Part shown: positions 1-10,939 of the stretch, piece by piece
Numbering within the stretch: the stretch's first letter is position 1
Layout: each line of letters begins with the position of its first letter
Assembly (NCBI RefSeq): GCF_037908215.1
Contig: NZ_JBBLZC010000005.1
Coordinates: 62,001-126,000, forward strand
Direction of reading: 5' to 3'
DNA: 64,000 bases
Source of the DNA: Benzoatithermus flavus
GTDB taxonomy: Bacteria > Pseudomonadota > Alphaproteobacteria > Geminicoccales > Geminicoccaceae
The notes under the pieces: model-generated
The model's database searches: none
What the model was told of the DNA's origin: nothing
What the model saw: the letters and a program-made list of their open reading frames with translations, nothing else
Translations under genes and position numbers: made by a program

Positions 1-2484
<2,484 letters not shown>

Positions 2485-2521
2485 GGCGCTGCCGCCTTCC
2501 ATATTGCATCGCAGCATGGTA

Positions 2522-2575
2522 GGTGGGCGCCCACCGGCGTCGCGGGCGCTGCAGTCCATGAGGCTGCAGGCGCCC
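2522..2575 (+). promoter_or_regulatory. Paired palindromes between gyrA and coaD
   Basis: A perfect 14-bp palindrome GGTGGGCGCCCACC (2522-2535) is followed by a hairpin with arms GGGCGCTGCAG (2544-2554) and CTGCAGGCGCCC (2564-2575), one bulge and a 9-nt loop. No U-run follows, so a simple intrinsic terminator is unlikely. It may process or attenuate the gyrA-coaD transcript; this role is inferred from position only. Confidence 0.3.
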
Positions 2576-2612
2576 ATGGGGCAGGAGCCGACACACAGAC
2601 AGGAACGCTGCG

Positions 2613-3143
2613 ATGAGCCGGACACGCATCGGGATCTATCCCGGCACGTTCGACCCGATCCACAACGGGCATCTCGACGTCATCCGCCGTGCCTCGCACC
2701 TCGTCGACCGGCTGATCGTGGCGGTGGCGATCAACGCCGGCAAGGATCCGCTGTTCACGCTCGAGGAACGCACCCGGATGGTCAAGGCCGACATCGACGC
2801 GCTCCTCGCGGCGAACGCCCTCAACGGTGCGCGTATCGACGTCATGCCGTTCCAGAGTCTGCTGATGAGTTTCGCCCAGGAGAACGGGGCCGAGATCGTC
2901 ATCAGGGGTCTGCGGGCCGTCTCGGACTTCGAGTACGAATTCCAGATGGCTGCCAACAACAAGCGAATCTATCCCCGGATCGAGACGATTTTCCTGATGG
3001 CTTCCGAGACCAGCCAGTTCATCTCCTCGCGCTTCGTCAAGGAGATCCACGCGCTCGGCGGTGACGTCTCGAGCTTCGTCTCGGCCGCCGTGCTCCGCAC
3101 GCTCAACGAGAAGCGTGGCCGCGCCACGCCCGACGCGGCCTGA
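2613..3143 (+). CDS. coaD: Phosphopantetheine adenylyltransferase
   Basis: It transfers AMP from ATP to 4'-phosphopantetheine to give dephospho-CoA, the penultimate step of cytosolic CoA synthesis. The protein has 176 residues, close to the usual 160-170. The nucleotidyltransferase signature GTFDPIHNGH is at residues 11-20, and the family C-terminal ISSRFVKEI motif is present (written here as SSRFVKEI after FI). ATG at 2613 follows a weak AGGAACG ribosome-binding site. It lies downstream of gyrA on the same strand, a neighbourhood I recall as common in alphaproteobacteria, often followed by a peptidyl-prolyl isomerase and queA-tgt. Here that continuation is missing and queA-tgt lie at the far end of the window. 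Confidence 0.97.
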   Translation: MSRTRIGIYPGTFDPIHNGHLDVIRRASHLVDRLIVAVAINAGKDPLFTLEERTRMVKADIDALLAANALNGARIDVMPFQSLLMSFAQENGAEIVIRGLRAVSDFEYEFQMAANNKRIYPRIETIFLMASETSQFISSRFVKEIHALGGDVSSFVSAAVLRTLNEKRGRATPDAA

Positions 3144-3160
3144 TCGCTCTGCCGGAAGGC

Positions 3161-3364
3161 TCATGCTGCGCTGCGTGGCGGCGCCACCTTCGTCACGGAC
3201 TCGGCCGCTTCCCGGGAGCCCTGCATCGCCCCGGCAGGCCGCAGCGGCCGCTCGGCCCGCGCGTCCGTCCACCCGTCCTTCTTGCCGAGGAAATCCAGAA
3301 GGCTGCCCAAGGCAACCAGCCAGCCGACGGCTGCCCCGAGCCGCGCCCGTAGCCTGTCGAGCAT
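3161..3364 (-). CDS. Possible small membrane-anchored protein (67 aa)
   Basis: The ORF starts at ATG 3364 behind GGGGCGGA. It has one short hydrophobic stretch (about residues 8-24, AAVGWLVALGSLLDFLG) and a basic, low-complexity tail. It is convergent with coaD. I recognise no family. In DNA of this GC content an ORF of this size can arise by chance, so the call rests on the start signal and hydrophobic segment only. Confidence 0.3.
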   Translation of the reverse strand: MLDRLRARLGAAVGWLVALGSLLDFLGKKDGWTDARAERPLRPAGAMQGSREAAESVTKVAPPRSAA

Positions 3365-3673
3365 CGTTCCGCCCCGGTTCGTCCACACCGGGGCCATGAC
3401 ATCACGAGCCGAGGCTGCCGTGCTTCCGGCCCGAGCCGCATGCATACGACGAGGTGTTGGACCCAATGCCCCATAATGTGCGTACAGCAGATTCGGCCTC
3501 TTCGAGGGGCCTCACGACTGCGGCTCGCGGATGGCTCGGGCGGGGCCGACCGGCTGCCGCGGCTGCAGATCTTGCGTGCGACAAAAGGCGGGCCGCTTCG
3601 CCCTCGGAGGTGGATTTGCCACCCTCGGTAGAACGGCTAAGCATGAGTCGAACGATGACCATGCGGGGAAACG
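3365..3673. other. Non-coding or unrecognised stretch
   Basis: Short frames occur on both strands here but none has a convincing start signal, length or recognisable motif. I see no RNA gene or terminator. The stretch may contain promoters for the two flanking small ORFs. Confidence 0.4.
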
Positions 3674-3895
3674 ATGACGAACGGCAGGACGGCAGTCGGA
3701 ATGGAGTCGCCGGTGGGTGACACCACGAGGACTTTCCCGCCGGGACCGGGCAGCCTCTTCGGCTTCGCCATGGCGTGCCTGATGCTGCTGCTCTATTGCG
3801 CCTTGAAGGAGATGGGAGAGCGTGTGCGTCGGCTCGAGCCACTCGGCTCTTCGAGGCACCCGTGCCTCCACGACTTTCTACCAGGGGATGGCTGA
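3674..3895 (+). CDS. Possible small single-pass membrane protein (73 aa)
   Basis: ATG at 3674 follows a GGGGAAA ribosome-binding site. One clear hydrophobic helix (about residues 28-45, FGFAMACLMLLLYCALKE) is followed by a short charged segment with Glu-Met-Gly-Glu-Arg. No family is recognised. The predicted helix and start signal make it somewhat more credible than the neighbouring frames, but it may not be real. Confidence 0.35.
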   Translation: MTNGRTAVGMESPVGDTTRTFPPGPGSLFGFAMACLMLLLYCALKEMGERVRRLEPLGSSRHPCLHDFLPGDG

Positions 3896-4135
3896 GCGCC
3901 GATCCGGGCCGACGTCACGGTGTCGGCGGTCTCTCCGTCCACTCGGCAGATGCGATGCGCAGTCGAGGGGCCGTGGGGTATGCATAGACCTTCGTGCACG
4001 CCTAGGACGGTCGAGCCGTCCGTTGACTGCGCCTTATAGTTTTGAGATCGTGCTCGATACTCAGCAATGTGGGACGATCCGAGCGGATCTCCGTCGATCC
4101 CCGACGGGTCCGACCACCACACGAAAGCCTGCGTG

Positions 4136-4474
4136 ATGGCCAACGCCACCTTGCCGCCGATGATGGCCTCGCCCCCTATGCTCGAGACCGATCCGCACGT
4201 CCGATGGCTGCGCGAGATCGAGGATCTCGAGGCGGCGGCGGCGGCGCTGCCCGACAGCGTCGAGCCGGGGAGTGCGGTCGAGGCTCTCTATGTGCGGGCG
4301 CAGACGATCGAGGACGATCTCCTCGCGACCCCGGCCCGCACCGTCGAAGGTGCCTTGGCCCAGCTCGAGCGGCTCGCCGCGGTGCTGCCGGACGGCGGCG
4401 ACATGAGCCCGACCAGGGCAGCCGGTCTTCGCAATGCGCTCGTGACGCTGCGGGCGCTCGCGAGGACGGTGTAG
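4136..4474 (+). CDS. Hypothetical alpha-helical protein (112 aa)
   Basis: This small acidic protein is rich in Ala, Leu and Glu and looks mostly helical, with no signal peptide or membrane segment. It resembles short cytosolic hypothetical proteins of alphaproteobacteria, but I cannot name a family. ATG 4136 is preferred because upstream in-frame sequence is proline/glycine rich and unlike the body. ATG at 4160 (MASPPML) is an alternative. It converges with the ThDP enzyme gene, with 54 bp between the two stops. Confidence 0.6.
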   Translation: MANATLPPMMASPPMLETDPHVRWLREIEDLEAAAAALPDSVEPGSAVEALYVRAQTIEDDLLATPARTVEGALAQLERLAAVLPDGGDMSPTRAAGLRNALVTLRALARTV

Positions 4475-4528
4475 CCGGCACAGCCGGAGCGACCGTACCG
4501 CCCGGACACTCGGCATCGCAGCGACGTC

Positions 4529-6244
4529 TCAGGCCGGGGCCACGCGAACGTCGAGCAGCACTTGCCGGCGCTCGCGGCGCACCACGTCGAGGGCTCGCGC
4601 CAGAGCGCCCGGCAGCTCGTCTGGCAGTTCCACCCGCTCGGCATGGCCGCGGCTGGCGCGGGCGATCAGGCTGTAGTCGGGGGCCGGCTCGAGCGAGGTC
4701 AACGGCATGGCGTTGGCGCGGGCGGCATGGCCATCGGGGTAGACCATGCGCGTGGTCTTGTGCACGGCGTTCCACATGCCGTTGTTGAGGATCACTGTCA
4801 GGACCGGCAGCCGCAGCGCCTCGGCGACCTGGTGGCAGGCGACCGGGTTCGCGAACAGGTAGCTGCCGTCGCCCACCGTGGCGACCACCACACGCTCGGG
4901 GCGGGCGAGCTGGGCGCCGAGCGCTGCCGGCAGGCCCCAGCCCAGTCCGCCCGCGAGCGGGAAGCCGAAATAGCTGCCGGGTGTCCGGAAGGCCATGACC
5001 GAGGGATCGCAGCCGAGCTCGGAGAACAGGATGGCATCCTCCGGCAGCGTCTCGGCGAGCCGGCGGGCGACGAAGCCCGGCAGCATGGGCGGCCCTGCGC
5101 CGCGATCCGCGGCCGCGAGGCGTGCCGCTCTGGCCGCCGCGTGCCGTGCCGCGAGCCGTTCGTAGCGCTCGGCCACGATGCGCGAGCTCGCGGGCAGCCG
5201 CTCCTCGAGCAGCGCCCCGAGCAGGCGCAGGCTTTGCGCGACGTCGCCCGAGAGCGCGAGATCGCAGGGAAAACCCCTGACCGGTGTGCTCGCGAACAGA
5301 GGGTCCGGCCCGAGCTGGATCACGCGGCAGTCGGTCGGCAGCTTGTGGCGCAGCGGAATCCAGGGGACGAGCGCATCCACCACCAGGACGAGGTCGGCCT
5401 CGGCGAGCGGCCCCGCGGGATCGAAGCCGGCGTGCATGGGATGGTCGACGGGCAGCGAGATGCGCGGCGGCCAGAACTCCACGACCGGCAGCGCGAAGCG
5501 CTCCGCGATCCCGGCGAGCGCCGAGAAGCCGTCCGGAAAGCCGCCGGCGCGCTGGGTGAGTACGAGCGGGTGCCGGGCCGCGGCGACGAGATCGGCCGCT
5601 TCGGCGAGCGCTGCGGGTGCGGGCACGGCGGGTGCCGTCGCGTGCTGCCGCGGGATCTCGGGCAGGACCAGCCCGTCCACGGGCTCGCACAAGACCTCGC
5701 GCGGCAGCGCCAGATGGACCGGGCCCATCGGCGGGCTGGTCGCGATCGCGAGCGCCCGATCGACGATCTCGGGCACCTGCTCGGGGTAACGCAGCTCGTA
5801 GTCCCATTTGACCAGCTCGCGCAGCATGCCGCCCTGGTCGCGCATCTCCTGGCCCCAATGGATCGGCAGGTCGCGCGAGCCGGTGCGGCCGGCCTCGCCG
5901 ATGGGCGTGCGGCCGGAAAGGAGGAGGAGCGGCACGTTGTCCCGCGCCGCGTTGATGACACCCATGAGCGTGTTGGCGAGGCCGACATTGACATGGACCA
6001 TCACCGCCTGCGGCCGGCCGGTCGCGAGCCAGTAGCCGTGCGCCATGGCGATCGCCGCCTGCTCGTGCGGGATGGCGAGCGGTGTGGGCAAGCGCAGGCC
6101 GGAGGACGGTGCCCGGGCGAAGCCCTCGATCAGAGGCGCGAAATCCGTGCCGGCATTGGCGAGCAGGTGATCGACCCCACGCGCGGCCAAGGTCGCGAGC
6201 AGGGCCTCGGCCACGGTCGCGGCGGGCAGACGGATCTCGGTCAT
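4529..6244 (-). CDS. Thiamine-diphosphate-dependent enzyme, acetolactate synthase/benzoylformate decarboxylase-like
   Basis: The 571-residue protein has the three-domain ThDP fold. The catalytic glutamate is E61 (AIPHEQAA), and the Mg-ThDP motif runs from GDG (458-460) to NN (487-488). It belongs to the large acetolactate synthase-like group, but the substrate cannot be deduced; a 2-oxo-acid decarboxylase is as likely as a carboligase. ATG 6244 has GGAGGAG 8 nt upstream and is preferred over ATG 6280, whose N-terminal extension is polar and unconserved in look. It is divergent from the cyclase-family gene across 172 bp, so the two may be co-regulated and act in one catabolic route. Confidence 0.9.
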   Translation of the reverse strand: MTEIRLPAATVAEALLATLAARGVDHLLANAGTDFAPLIEGFARAPSSGLRLPTPLAIPHEQAAIAMAHGYWLATGRPQAVMVHVNVGLANTLMGVINAARDNVPLLLLSGRTPIGEAGRTGSRDLPIHWGQEMRDQGGMLRELVKWDYELRYPEQVPEIVDRALAIATSPPMGPVHLALPREVLCEPVDGLVLPEIPRQHATAPAVPAPAALAEAADLVAAARHPLVLTQRAGGFPDGFSALAGIAERFALPVVEFWPPRISLPVDHPMHAGFDPAGPLAEADLVLVVDALVPWIPLRHKLPTDCRVIQLGPDPLFASTPVRGFPCDLALSGDVAQSLRLLGALLEERLPASSRIVAERYERLAARHAAARAARLAAADRGAGPPMLPGFVARRLAETLPEDAILFSELGCDPSVMAFRTPGSYFGFPLAGGLGWGLPAALGAQLARPERVVVATVGDGSYLFANPVACHQVAEALRLPVLTVILNNGMWNAVHKTTRMVYPDGHAARANAMPLTSLEPAPDYSLIARASRGHAERVELPDELPGALARALDVVRRERRQVLLDVRVAPA

Positions 6245-6416
6245 GGACGGCTCCTCCCCGGACGTGCTTTCCGTCCGCATCCTGGCGGCATCTTCTGCCG
6301 CCTGCCAGCGCCAACGCTCCGCTCCTCCTTGACGCTGCCGCGAGCCCGCCCTCTATTTCCGCCCGTGCCGGGAAGGCACGGCCGCAGCCGATGCGGCGAC
6401 AAAGGGGGAGGCCAAC

Positions 6417-7208
6417 ATGTCGAGCGAGCTTCTCGCCAGCTTCGCGGCGGCCATCGCCACGGGTGCTGTTCGCGTCGTCGACCTGACCCAGCCCTTGCGG
6501 GCGTCGACGCCCGTGATCCAGCTTCCGCCGCCATTCGCACCCACGCAGCCGTTCCGCCTCGAGACGATCTCGCGCTACGACGAGCGCGGGCCCGCCTGGT
6601 ACTGGAACAACTTCAGTTGCGGCGAGCACACCGGGACCCACTTCGACGCCCCGGCGCACTGGATTACCGGGCGGGAGCTGGCCGAGGCCCATACCGACAC
6701 GATCCCGGCCCAGCGCTTCGTGGCCCCGGCCTGCGTGATCGACTGCTCGAAGGAGGCTGCCGCGGACGAAGACTTCCTGCTCGAGCCCGCGCACATCCTG
6801 GCCTGGGAGGCCGCACACGGGCGCATCCCGAAAGGCTCCTGGGTATTGATGCGGACCGACTGGTCGAAGCGCGAGGACCCGTCCGCCTTCCTGAACGCGA
6901 AGGCGGACGGACCGCATGTTCCGGGGCCGAGCGTCGCCGCGATGCGCCTTCTGGTCGAGGAGCGCGACGTCATCGGCTGGGGAGTCGAGGCGGTGGGGAC
7001 CGATGCCGGCAGGGCCTTCGGCTTCGAGCCGCCGTTCCCGGCGCACAATCTCCTGCACGGGGCGGGCAAGTTCGGACTCGCCTCTTTATGCAACCTCGAC
7101 CTCCTGCCGCCCAGAGGTGCCGTGCTGATCACGGCTCCGCTCAAGATCGAGGGCGGCTCCGGCAGCCCGCTGCGGGTTCTGGCCCTGGTCGCGGCCGACG
7201 CCGCGTGA
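6417..7208 (+). CDS. Cyclase-family metal-dependent hydrolase (kynurenine formamidase-like fold)
   Basis: A 263-residue member of the cyclase/PF04199 family, which includes kynurenine formamidase and isatin hydrolase. The metal-binding signature is intact: H71-T-G-T-H75-F-D77-A-P-A-H81. Many family members open cyclic amides or hydrolyse formamides; the substrate here is unknown. There is no signal peptide, so it should be cytosolic. ATG 6417 is preceded by GGGGGAGG. Its divergent partner is a ThDP enzyme, which suggests degradation of an aromatic or heterocyclic acid, but that is inference. It converges with the DODA gene, with 13 bp between stops. Confidence 0.88.
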   Translation: MSSELLASFAAAIATGAVRVVDLTQPLRASTPVIQLPPPFAPTQPFRLETISRYDERGPAWYWNNFSCGEHTGTHFDAPAHWITGRELAEAHTDTIPAQRFVAPACVIDCSKEAAADEDFLLEPAHILAWEAAHGRIPKGSWVLMRTDWSKREDPSAFLNAKADGPHVPGPSVAAMRLLVEERDVIGWGVEAVGTDAGRAFGFEPPFPAHNLLHGAGKFGLASLCNLDLLPPRGAVLITAPLKIEGGSGSPLRVLALVAADAA

Positions 7209-7221
7209 GCGCCGGCCGGGC

Positions 7222-7998
7222 TCAGGCGAAGGCATAGACGTCCATCGCCAGGACACCGTAGGTGTGGCTGGCATGGACCCGCCGCCCGGGCCCGTCCCCA
7301 GCGCCCAGGGCCGCGAACAGCGGCAGGAGATGCTCCTCGGTCGGGTGCGCGCGGACTCCGTAGGGCGCCCGCTCGCGGTAGGCGAGGAGATCCTGGGTGC
7401 GGCCCTCCTCGACCGCCGCGGCCGCCCATTCGCCGAACGCCACCACGTAGGGCTCGGGCGGGGAGGCGAGAATGTGGCCGCGGAAGTCGTGCAGGTTGTG
7501 GGTGAGGCTGCCCGAGCCGATGACGAGCACACCTTCCTCGCACAAGGGTCGCAAGGCCTCGCCCAGCGCCAGGTGATGCGCCGGGCCGAGCCGGGGCTGG
7601 ATCGAGACCTGCAGCGTCGGGATGCCGGCTTCGGGGTAGAGCAGCGAGAGCGGCACCCAGGCACCATGGTCGAGGCCGCGTTCGGAATCGAGCCCGGCCG
7701 CGAGGCCGGCCTCGTCCAGAAGGCCCGCGATGCGCCGTGCCAGAACCGAGTCGCCCGGCGCGGGGTAGCGGTGTTCATAGAGCGCTCGGGGGAAACCGTA
7801 GAAGTCGTGGATGGTCTCGGGCCGGGCGGCCGCCGTCACCAGCGGCCGCTCGGTCTCCCAGTGGGCGGAGACGACGACGATGGCCGAAGGCTCGCCGAGC
7901 GCCTTACCGTAGCCGGCGAGGAACTCCCTGGCCGGGCTGGGCTCGATCAGGAGTGTAGGCGCGCCGTGCGAGAGGAAGAGGGCGGGGAAGCGAGGCAT
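7222..7998 (-). CDS. DODA-type extradiol ring-cleavage dioxygenase (YgiD-like)
   Basis: The 258-residue protein matches the class III extradiol dioxygenase/LigB-like group (4,5-DOPA dioxygenase family). Candidate metal-ligand histidines are H11 (SHGAP), H46 (SAHWE), H111 (DHGAW) and H167 (LTHNLHDF). The family cleaves catecholic rings with a non-haem metal; the E. coli homologue YgiD is Zn-containing. ATG 7998 has GGAG upstream; longer in-frame starts give unrelated Arg/Ser-rich sequence. doxX lies 22 bp upstream on the same strand, so both probably form one operon under the divergent LysR-type regulator. This pairing is common in proteobacteria. Substrate unknown. Confidence 0.9.
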   Translation of the reverse strand: MPRFPALFLSHGAPTLLIEPSPAREFLAGYGKALGEPSAIVVVSAHWETERPLVTAAARPETIHDFYGFPRALYEHRYPAPGDSVLARRIAGLLDEAGLAAGLDSERGLDHGAWVPLSLLYPEAGIPTLQVSIQPRLGPAHHLALGEALRPLCEEGVLVIGSGSLTHNLHDFRGHILASPPEPYVVAFGEWAAAAVEEGRTQDLLAYRERAPYGVRAHPTEEHLLPLFAALGAGDGPGRRVHASHTYGVLAMDVYAFA

Positions 7999-8020
7999 GG
8001 CCCGAGATCTCCAGGCATGG

Positions 8021-8461
8021 TCAGCGCGTGGCGCCGACGGGGCGATCCGTGGACGATGCGCCGAAGACGGCGGCCGGGTCGAGAGCGAAGGCGCCGGCGC
8101 CCAGGAGGGCCTGGACCAGGAGTGTTGCCGTCCAGAACGCCGGGAACTCCCAGCCGCCGCCCTGGCTGCTGAACACCCAGCCATTGCCGAGGTGCTGGAG
8201 CGTGGCGCCGATCATGATCGGCAGGAGCGCCAGGGCGATGATGCGGGTCCAAAGGCCCGAGATCAGCGCCAAGCCGCCGCCGACCTCGCCCAGGATGACG
8301 AGATAGGCGAAGAAGCCGGGATAGCCGATGCTCTGGAAGTACTGCACCGTTCCCGGCACGGTGAACACGAAGACCTTCATCAGGCCGTGCGCCAGGAACA
8401 GCGTGCCGAGGGCGAGCCGGAGCAGGAGCGCTGCATAGGCGGCGTTGCGGGAATCGTTCAT
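8021..8461 (-). CDS. DoxX-family integral membrane protein
   Basis: A 146-residue inner-membrane protein with four predicted hydrophobic helices (roughly residues 9-28, 47-69, 74-90 and 108-127). It matches the DoxX/YphA type, with LRLALGTLFLAHG near the N-terminus and GWVFSSQGGGWEF in the loop before the last helix. Biochemical function is uncertain; family members are linked to redox or quinone metabolism. It is the first gene of the putative doxX-dioxygenase operon, divergent from the LysR gene. Confidence 0.9.
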   Translation of the reverse strand: MNDSRNAAYAALLLRLALGTLFLAHGLMKVFVFTVPGTVQYFQSIGYPGFFAYLVILGEVGGGLALISGLWTRIIALALLPIMIGATLQHLGNGWVFSSQGGGWEFPAFWTATLLVQALLGAGAFALDPAAVFGASSTDRPVGATR

Positions 8462-8579
8462 GTCGTCCTCGCGGTCGGGATGGGATCGTTGCTGCCGAAG
8501 ATGGATTGAAAACTTAAAAGCGTTAATCCGTCGTATCAGCGATAGACATGCGCATCGTGGTCGATAATCGTCCGACGCC
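8462..8579. promoter_or_regulatory. Divergent promoter region, LysR gene and doxX operon
   Basis: This 118-bp spacer separates a LysR-type regulator from the doxX operon, the classic geometry for LysR autoregulation and target control. It contains an AT-rich block (about 8507-8529) that stands out from the GC-rich surroundings and could hold overlapping -10 elements. I cannot define a unique T-N11-A box. Confidence 0.5.
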
Positions 8580-9491
8580 ATGGACCGCCTGACCTCGCTC
8601 ACCGCCTTCGTGCGCACGGTCGAACTCGGCAGCCAAGCCGCCGCGGCCGCCGAGCTCGGTCTCTCCCGCACCATGCTGGGCCGGCACATCCAGGCCCTCG
8701 AGCAGCATCTGGGTGTGCGGCTGATCAACCGGACGACGCGGAAGCAGAGCCTGACCGAAGCCGGACTGGCGTTCTTCGAGCGCTGTTCGGCAGCACTGCA
8801 CGAGCTGGAGGCGGCCGAGCGGAGCGTTTCCTCGCTCCAGGCCGAGCCGCGCGGCCTCCTGCGCCTCAATGCGCCCATGTCCTTCGGCGCGCGCCACCTG
8901 GCACCGGCGATCGCCGCCTTCACCGAGCTGCATCCCAAGGTCCGGGTCGAGCTCGTGCTCAACGACCGGGTGGTCGATCTCGTCGAGGAAGGCTACGATC
9001 TCGCGATCCGCATCGGCCGGCTCGCGGATTCGAGCCTGATCGCGCGGCGCCTCGCCCACTGCCGGGTCGTGCTGTGTGCTGCACCGCGCTATCTCGAGCG
9101 CTGCGGCGCGCCGGAACGGCCGGCCGATCTCGCCCGGCACAACTGCCTGCTCTACAGCTACGCGGCCGACCGCGACCAGTGGAGCTTCCGTCTCGGCCCG
9201 GTCGAGGAGACGGTCCGGATCTCGGGCAACTTCGTCGCCAACAACGGCGACGCGGTGGTGGCGGCGGCTGTGGCCGGGCAGGGTGTGGTGCTGCAGCCGA
9301 CCTTCATCGTCGGCGAGGCGCTGCGCACGGGCGCTCTGGTCCGCCTGCTGCCGGGCTGGGAGGCGTCGGAGCTCGCCATCCACGCCGTCTACCCGCACCC
9401 GCGGAGTCTGACCCCCAAGGTGCGCAGCTTCGTCGACTTCCTGGTCGAGCGCTACGGCGGCAACCCGCCCTGGGATGCCGGGATCGGCTGA
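8580..9491 (+). CDS. LysR-family transcriptional regulator
   Basis: At 303 residues it has the normal LysR length. The N-terminal winged helix-turn-helix spans about residues 1-60 (FVRTVELGSQAAAAAELGLS, LEQHLGVRLINRTTR). A periplasmic-binding-type effector domain follows from about residue 90. It resembles the CrgA/DsdC-like subgroup that often sits divergent to oxidoreductase operons. Its likely target is the divergent doxX-dioxygenase operon, and the effector may be an aromatic or electrophilic compound; both are inferences from gene order. Confidence 0.95.
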   Translation: MDRLTSLTAFVRTVELGSQAAAAAELGLSRTMLGRHIQALEQHLGVRLINRTTRKQSLTEAGLAFFERCSAALHELEAAERSVSSLQAEPRGLLRLNAPMSFGARHLAPAIAAFTELHPKVRVELVLNDRVVDLVEEGYDLAIRIGRLADSSLIARRLAHCRVVLCAAPRYLERCGAPERPADLARHNCLLYSYAADRDQWSFRLGPVEETVRISGNFVANNGDAVVAAAVAGQGVVLQPTFIVGEALRTGALVRLLPGWEASELAIHAVYPHPRSLTPKVRSFVDFLVERYGGNPPWDAGIG

Positions 9492-9576
9492 GGGCGGCTT
9501 CCGGCATCGCGATACCGCTCACGCACGTTGCGCCACGGGCGGAAACGGTCCTGGCGGCGCCCATCCGCCCGTGGGC

Positions 9577-9590
9577 TTGATCGACATCAA
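9577..9590 (+). promoter_or_regulatory. FNR/FixK-type box upstream of cytochrome b561
   Basis: TTGATCGACATCAA is a perfect TTGAT-N4-ATCAA dyad, the consensus of FNR, FixK and Anr. Its 3' end is 58 bp before the cytochrome b561 ATG. Centred near -41.5, it would place the start site near 9625, with a TAAAAG-like -10 at about 9613. This predicts oxygen-limitation-induced transcription. Confidence 0.75.
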
Positions 9591-9648
9591 TGCGGCTTCC
9601 GGCAGGAGAGCGTAAAAGGGAGGCTGACAGGGTCAGAGAGAAAAGGCC

Positions 9649-10299
9649 ATGCATGCCGCATCATCGTCCCTTCCGGTATCGGAGGGGGAGCCTGTGGTCC
9701 AGGTCTGGGATCCGCTGGTGCGGATCTGCCACTGGACGCTCGTGCTGGCCTTCTTCACCGCCTACTTCAGCGGCGACGAGATGCTGGCGCTCCACGTCTG
9801 GGCGGGCTACGCGGTCGGCGGTGTGATCCTCCTGCGGCTCGTCTGGGGTTTCGTCGGCCCGAAGCATGCCCGCTTCAGCGACTTCGTCGCCGGTCCACTC
9901 GCGGTCTGGCGCTACCTCGTCGACCTCGTCCGCTTCCGTGCCAGGCGCTATCTCGGCCACAGCCCGGCCGGCGGGGCGATGACCCTGGCCCTGCTGTTGG
10001 GGCTCGCTCTCGTCGTCGGCACCGGGCTCCAGCTCTATGCGATCGAGAAGCACGCCGGCCCGCTCGCGGGGCTCGCCACCGCGGTTGCACCGGCTCGGAC
10101 CGCCGCCGTCGCAGAGGACGAGAGCGAGGAGGAACGCGGCCCGGCGGGCGAGGGCATGTGGGAAGAGCTGCACGAGGTGCTGGCCAATCTGACCCTGGCC
10201 CTGGTCGTTCTGCATATCGGTGGGGTGGTGCTCGCGAGCCTCGTCCACCACGAGAACCTCGCCCGCGCCATGATCACCGGCCGCAAGCGCATCGCATAG
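9649..10299 (+). CDS. Cytochrome b561-type di-haem membrane protein
   Basis: A 216-residue inner-membrane cytochrome b of the b561/Ni-Fe-hydrogenase type. Haem-ligand candidates are His28 (RICHW), His49 (LHVW), and histidines in the last helices (VVLHIGG, LVHHEN). Four hydrophobic helices are visible, with a charged Ala/Glu-rich loop (about residues 140-162) between helices 3 and 4. It would move electrons between quinol and a periplasmic partner; the partner here is unknown. A perfect FNR/FixK box lies upstream. A decayed second copy follows 78 bp downstream, so the locus probably once encoded a larger electron-transfer chain. Confidence 0.9.
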   Translation: MHAASSSLPVSEGEPVVQVWDPLVRICHWTLVLAFFTAYFSGDEMLALHVWAGYAVGGVILLRLVWGFVGPKHARFSDFVAGPLAVWRYLVDLVRFRARRYLGHSPAGGAMTLALLLGLALVVGTGLQLYAIEKHAGPLAGLATAVAPARTAAVAEDESEEERGPAGEGMWEELHEVLANLTLALVVLHIGGVVLASLVHHENLARAMITGRKRIA

Positions 10300-10376
10300 C
10301 AGTCCTTGCCGGCCCCCCTTTCGGAGACGGAGGGCGAGGGCACGATCGGGGCGGTCGATCCGGCCAGGGGAGGCGG

Positions 10377-10644
10377 GTGTCGGGCATTACGGCATCACGT
10401 TCCGCCCAAGCGAGGGAAGAGCGCACGGTCCGGGTCTGGGATCTGCCGACCCGCATCTTCCATTGGCTCCTGGTCCTCCTGGTGACGATCGACTTCCTCA
10501 CCGCTTTCTCGCCCCGGAATGGTGGATGGGCGTGCACAGCTTCGCCGGGTACGGCATCGTGGTGCTCGTCTACTTGGCCAGTGTCATCGTGATGCGGCCA
10601 CCGGCCGTTTCGACGACCAGGCGATGGCCATCCCCAAGGAGTGA
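10377..10644 (+). pseudogene. Decayed second cytochrome b561 gene
   Basis: From GTG 10377 (AGGGGAGG upstream) the frame encodes a b561 N-terminus, VRVWDLPTRIFHWLLVLL, matching VQVWDPLVRICHWTLVLA of the intact neighbour. Near 10515 the homology moves to another frame (WWMGVHSFAGYGIVVLVY, equivalent to the second haem-histidine helix). A likely C-terminal end, ATGRFDDQAMAIPKE, then appears in a third frame and stops at 10644. The remnant is about 89 codons against 216 in the intact copy, so it has at least one frameshift and a large internal deletion. Confidence 0.7.
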
Positions 10645-10652
10645 CGACGACC

Positions 10653-10890
10653 ATGCATCTGCTCGCCGTTTCCGCTATGGCGCTGCTCCTGCTGGTACAT
10701 GCGGCCCCACGCCGAGCCGGCCGGGCGAGCGCTCACCCCGGAGCTCAGGGATACCCTGCGCACCGAGCTGCGGGACCGTGCATTCTTCGAGAAGGTTCCG
10801 GACCTTCCGGCCGTCGTTGAGCACCCGGAAAGCAGTCGGAATATCGCGATTCGAAGAATTGCCAATGCCCGCTTGCAAGACGATGCATGA
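10653..10890 (+). pseudogene. Frameshifted secreted-protein remnant
   Basis: ATG 10653 encodes a good signal peptide (MHLLAVSAMALLLLVHAA). After about 20 codons the coding pattern moves to another frame beginning AEPAGRALTPELRDTLRTEL and ends at 10890. The LTPELR-type motif resembles small secreted partners of cytochrome b561 genes, but I cannot name the family. The gene follows the decayed b561 by 8 bp and seems to be the lost second gene of the same operon. Confidence 0.45.
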
Positions 10891-10939
10891 TGTGACGATG
10901 ATAACAGTTCTATCTCTCGAGATAGGAAGAGGAGGATTC

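Noticed and set aside
4562..7237. 891-codon plus-strand frame
   Set aside because: It runs antisense through the ThDP enzyme gene and then out of frame through the cyclase gene; both real genes have catalytic motifs and ribosome-binding sites.
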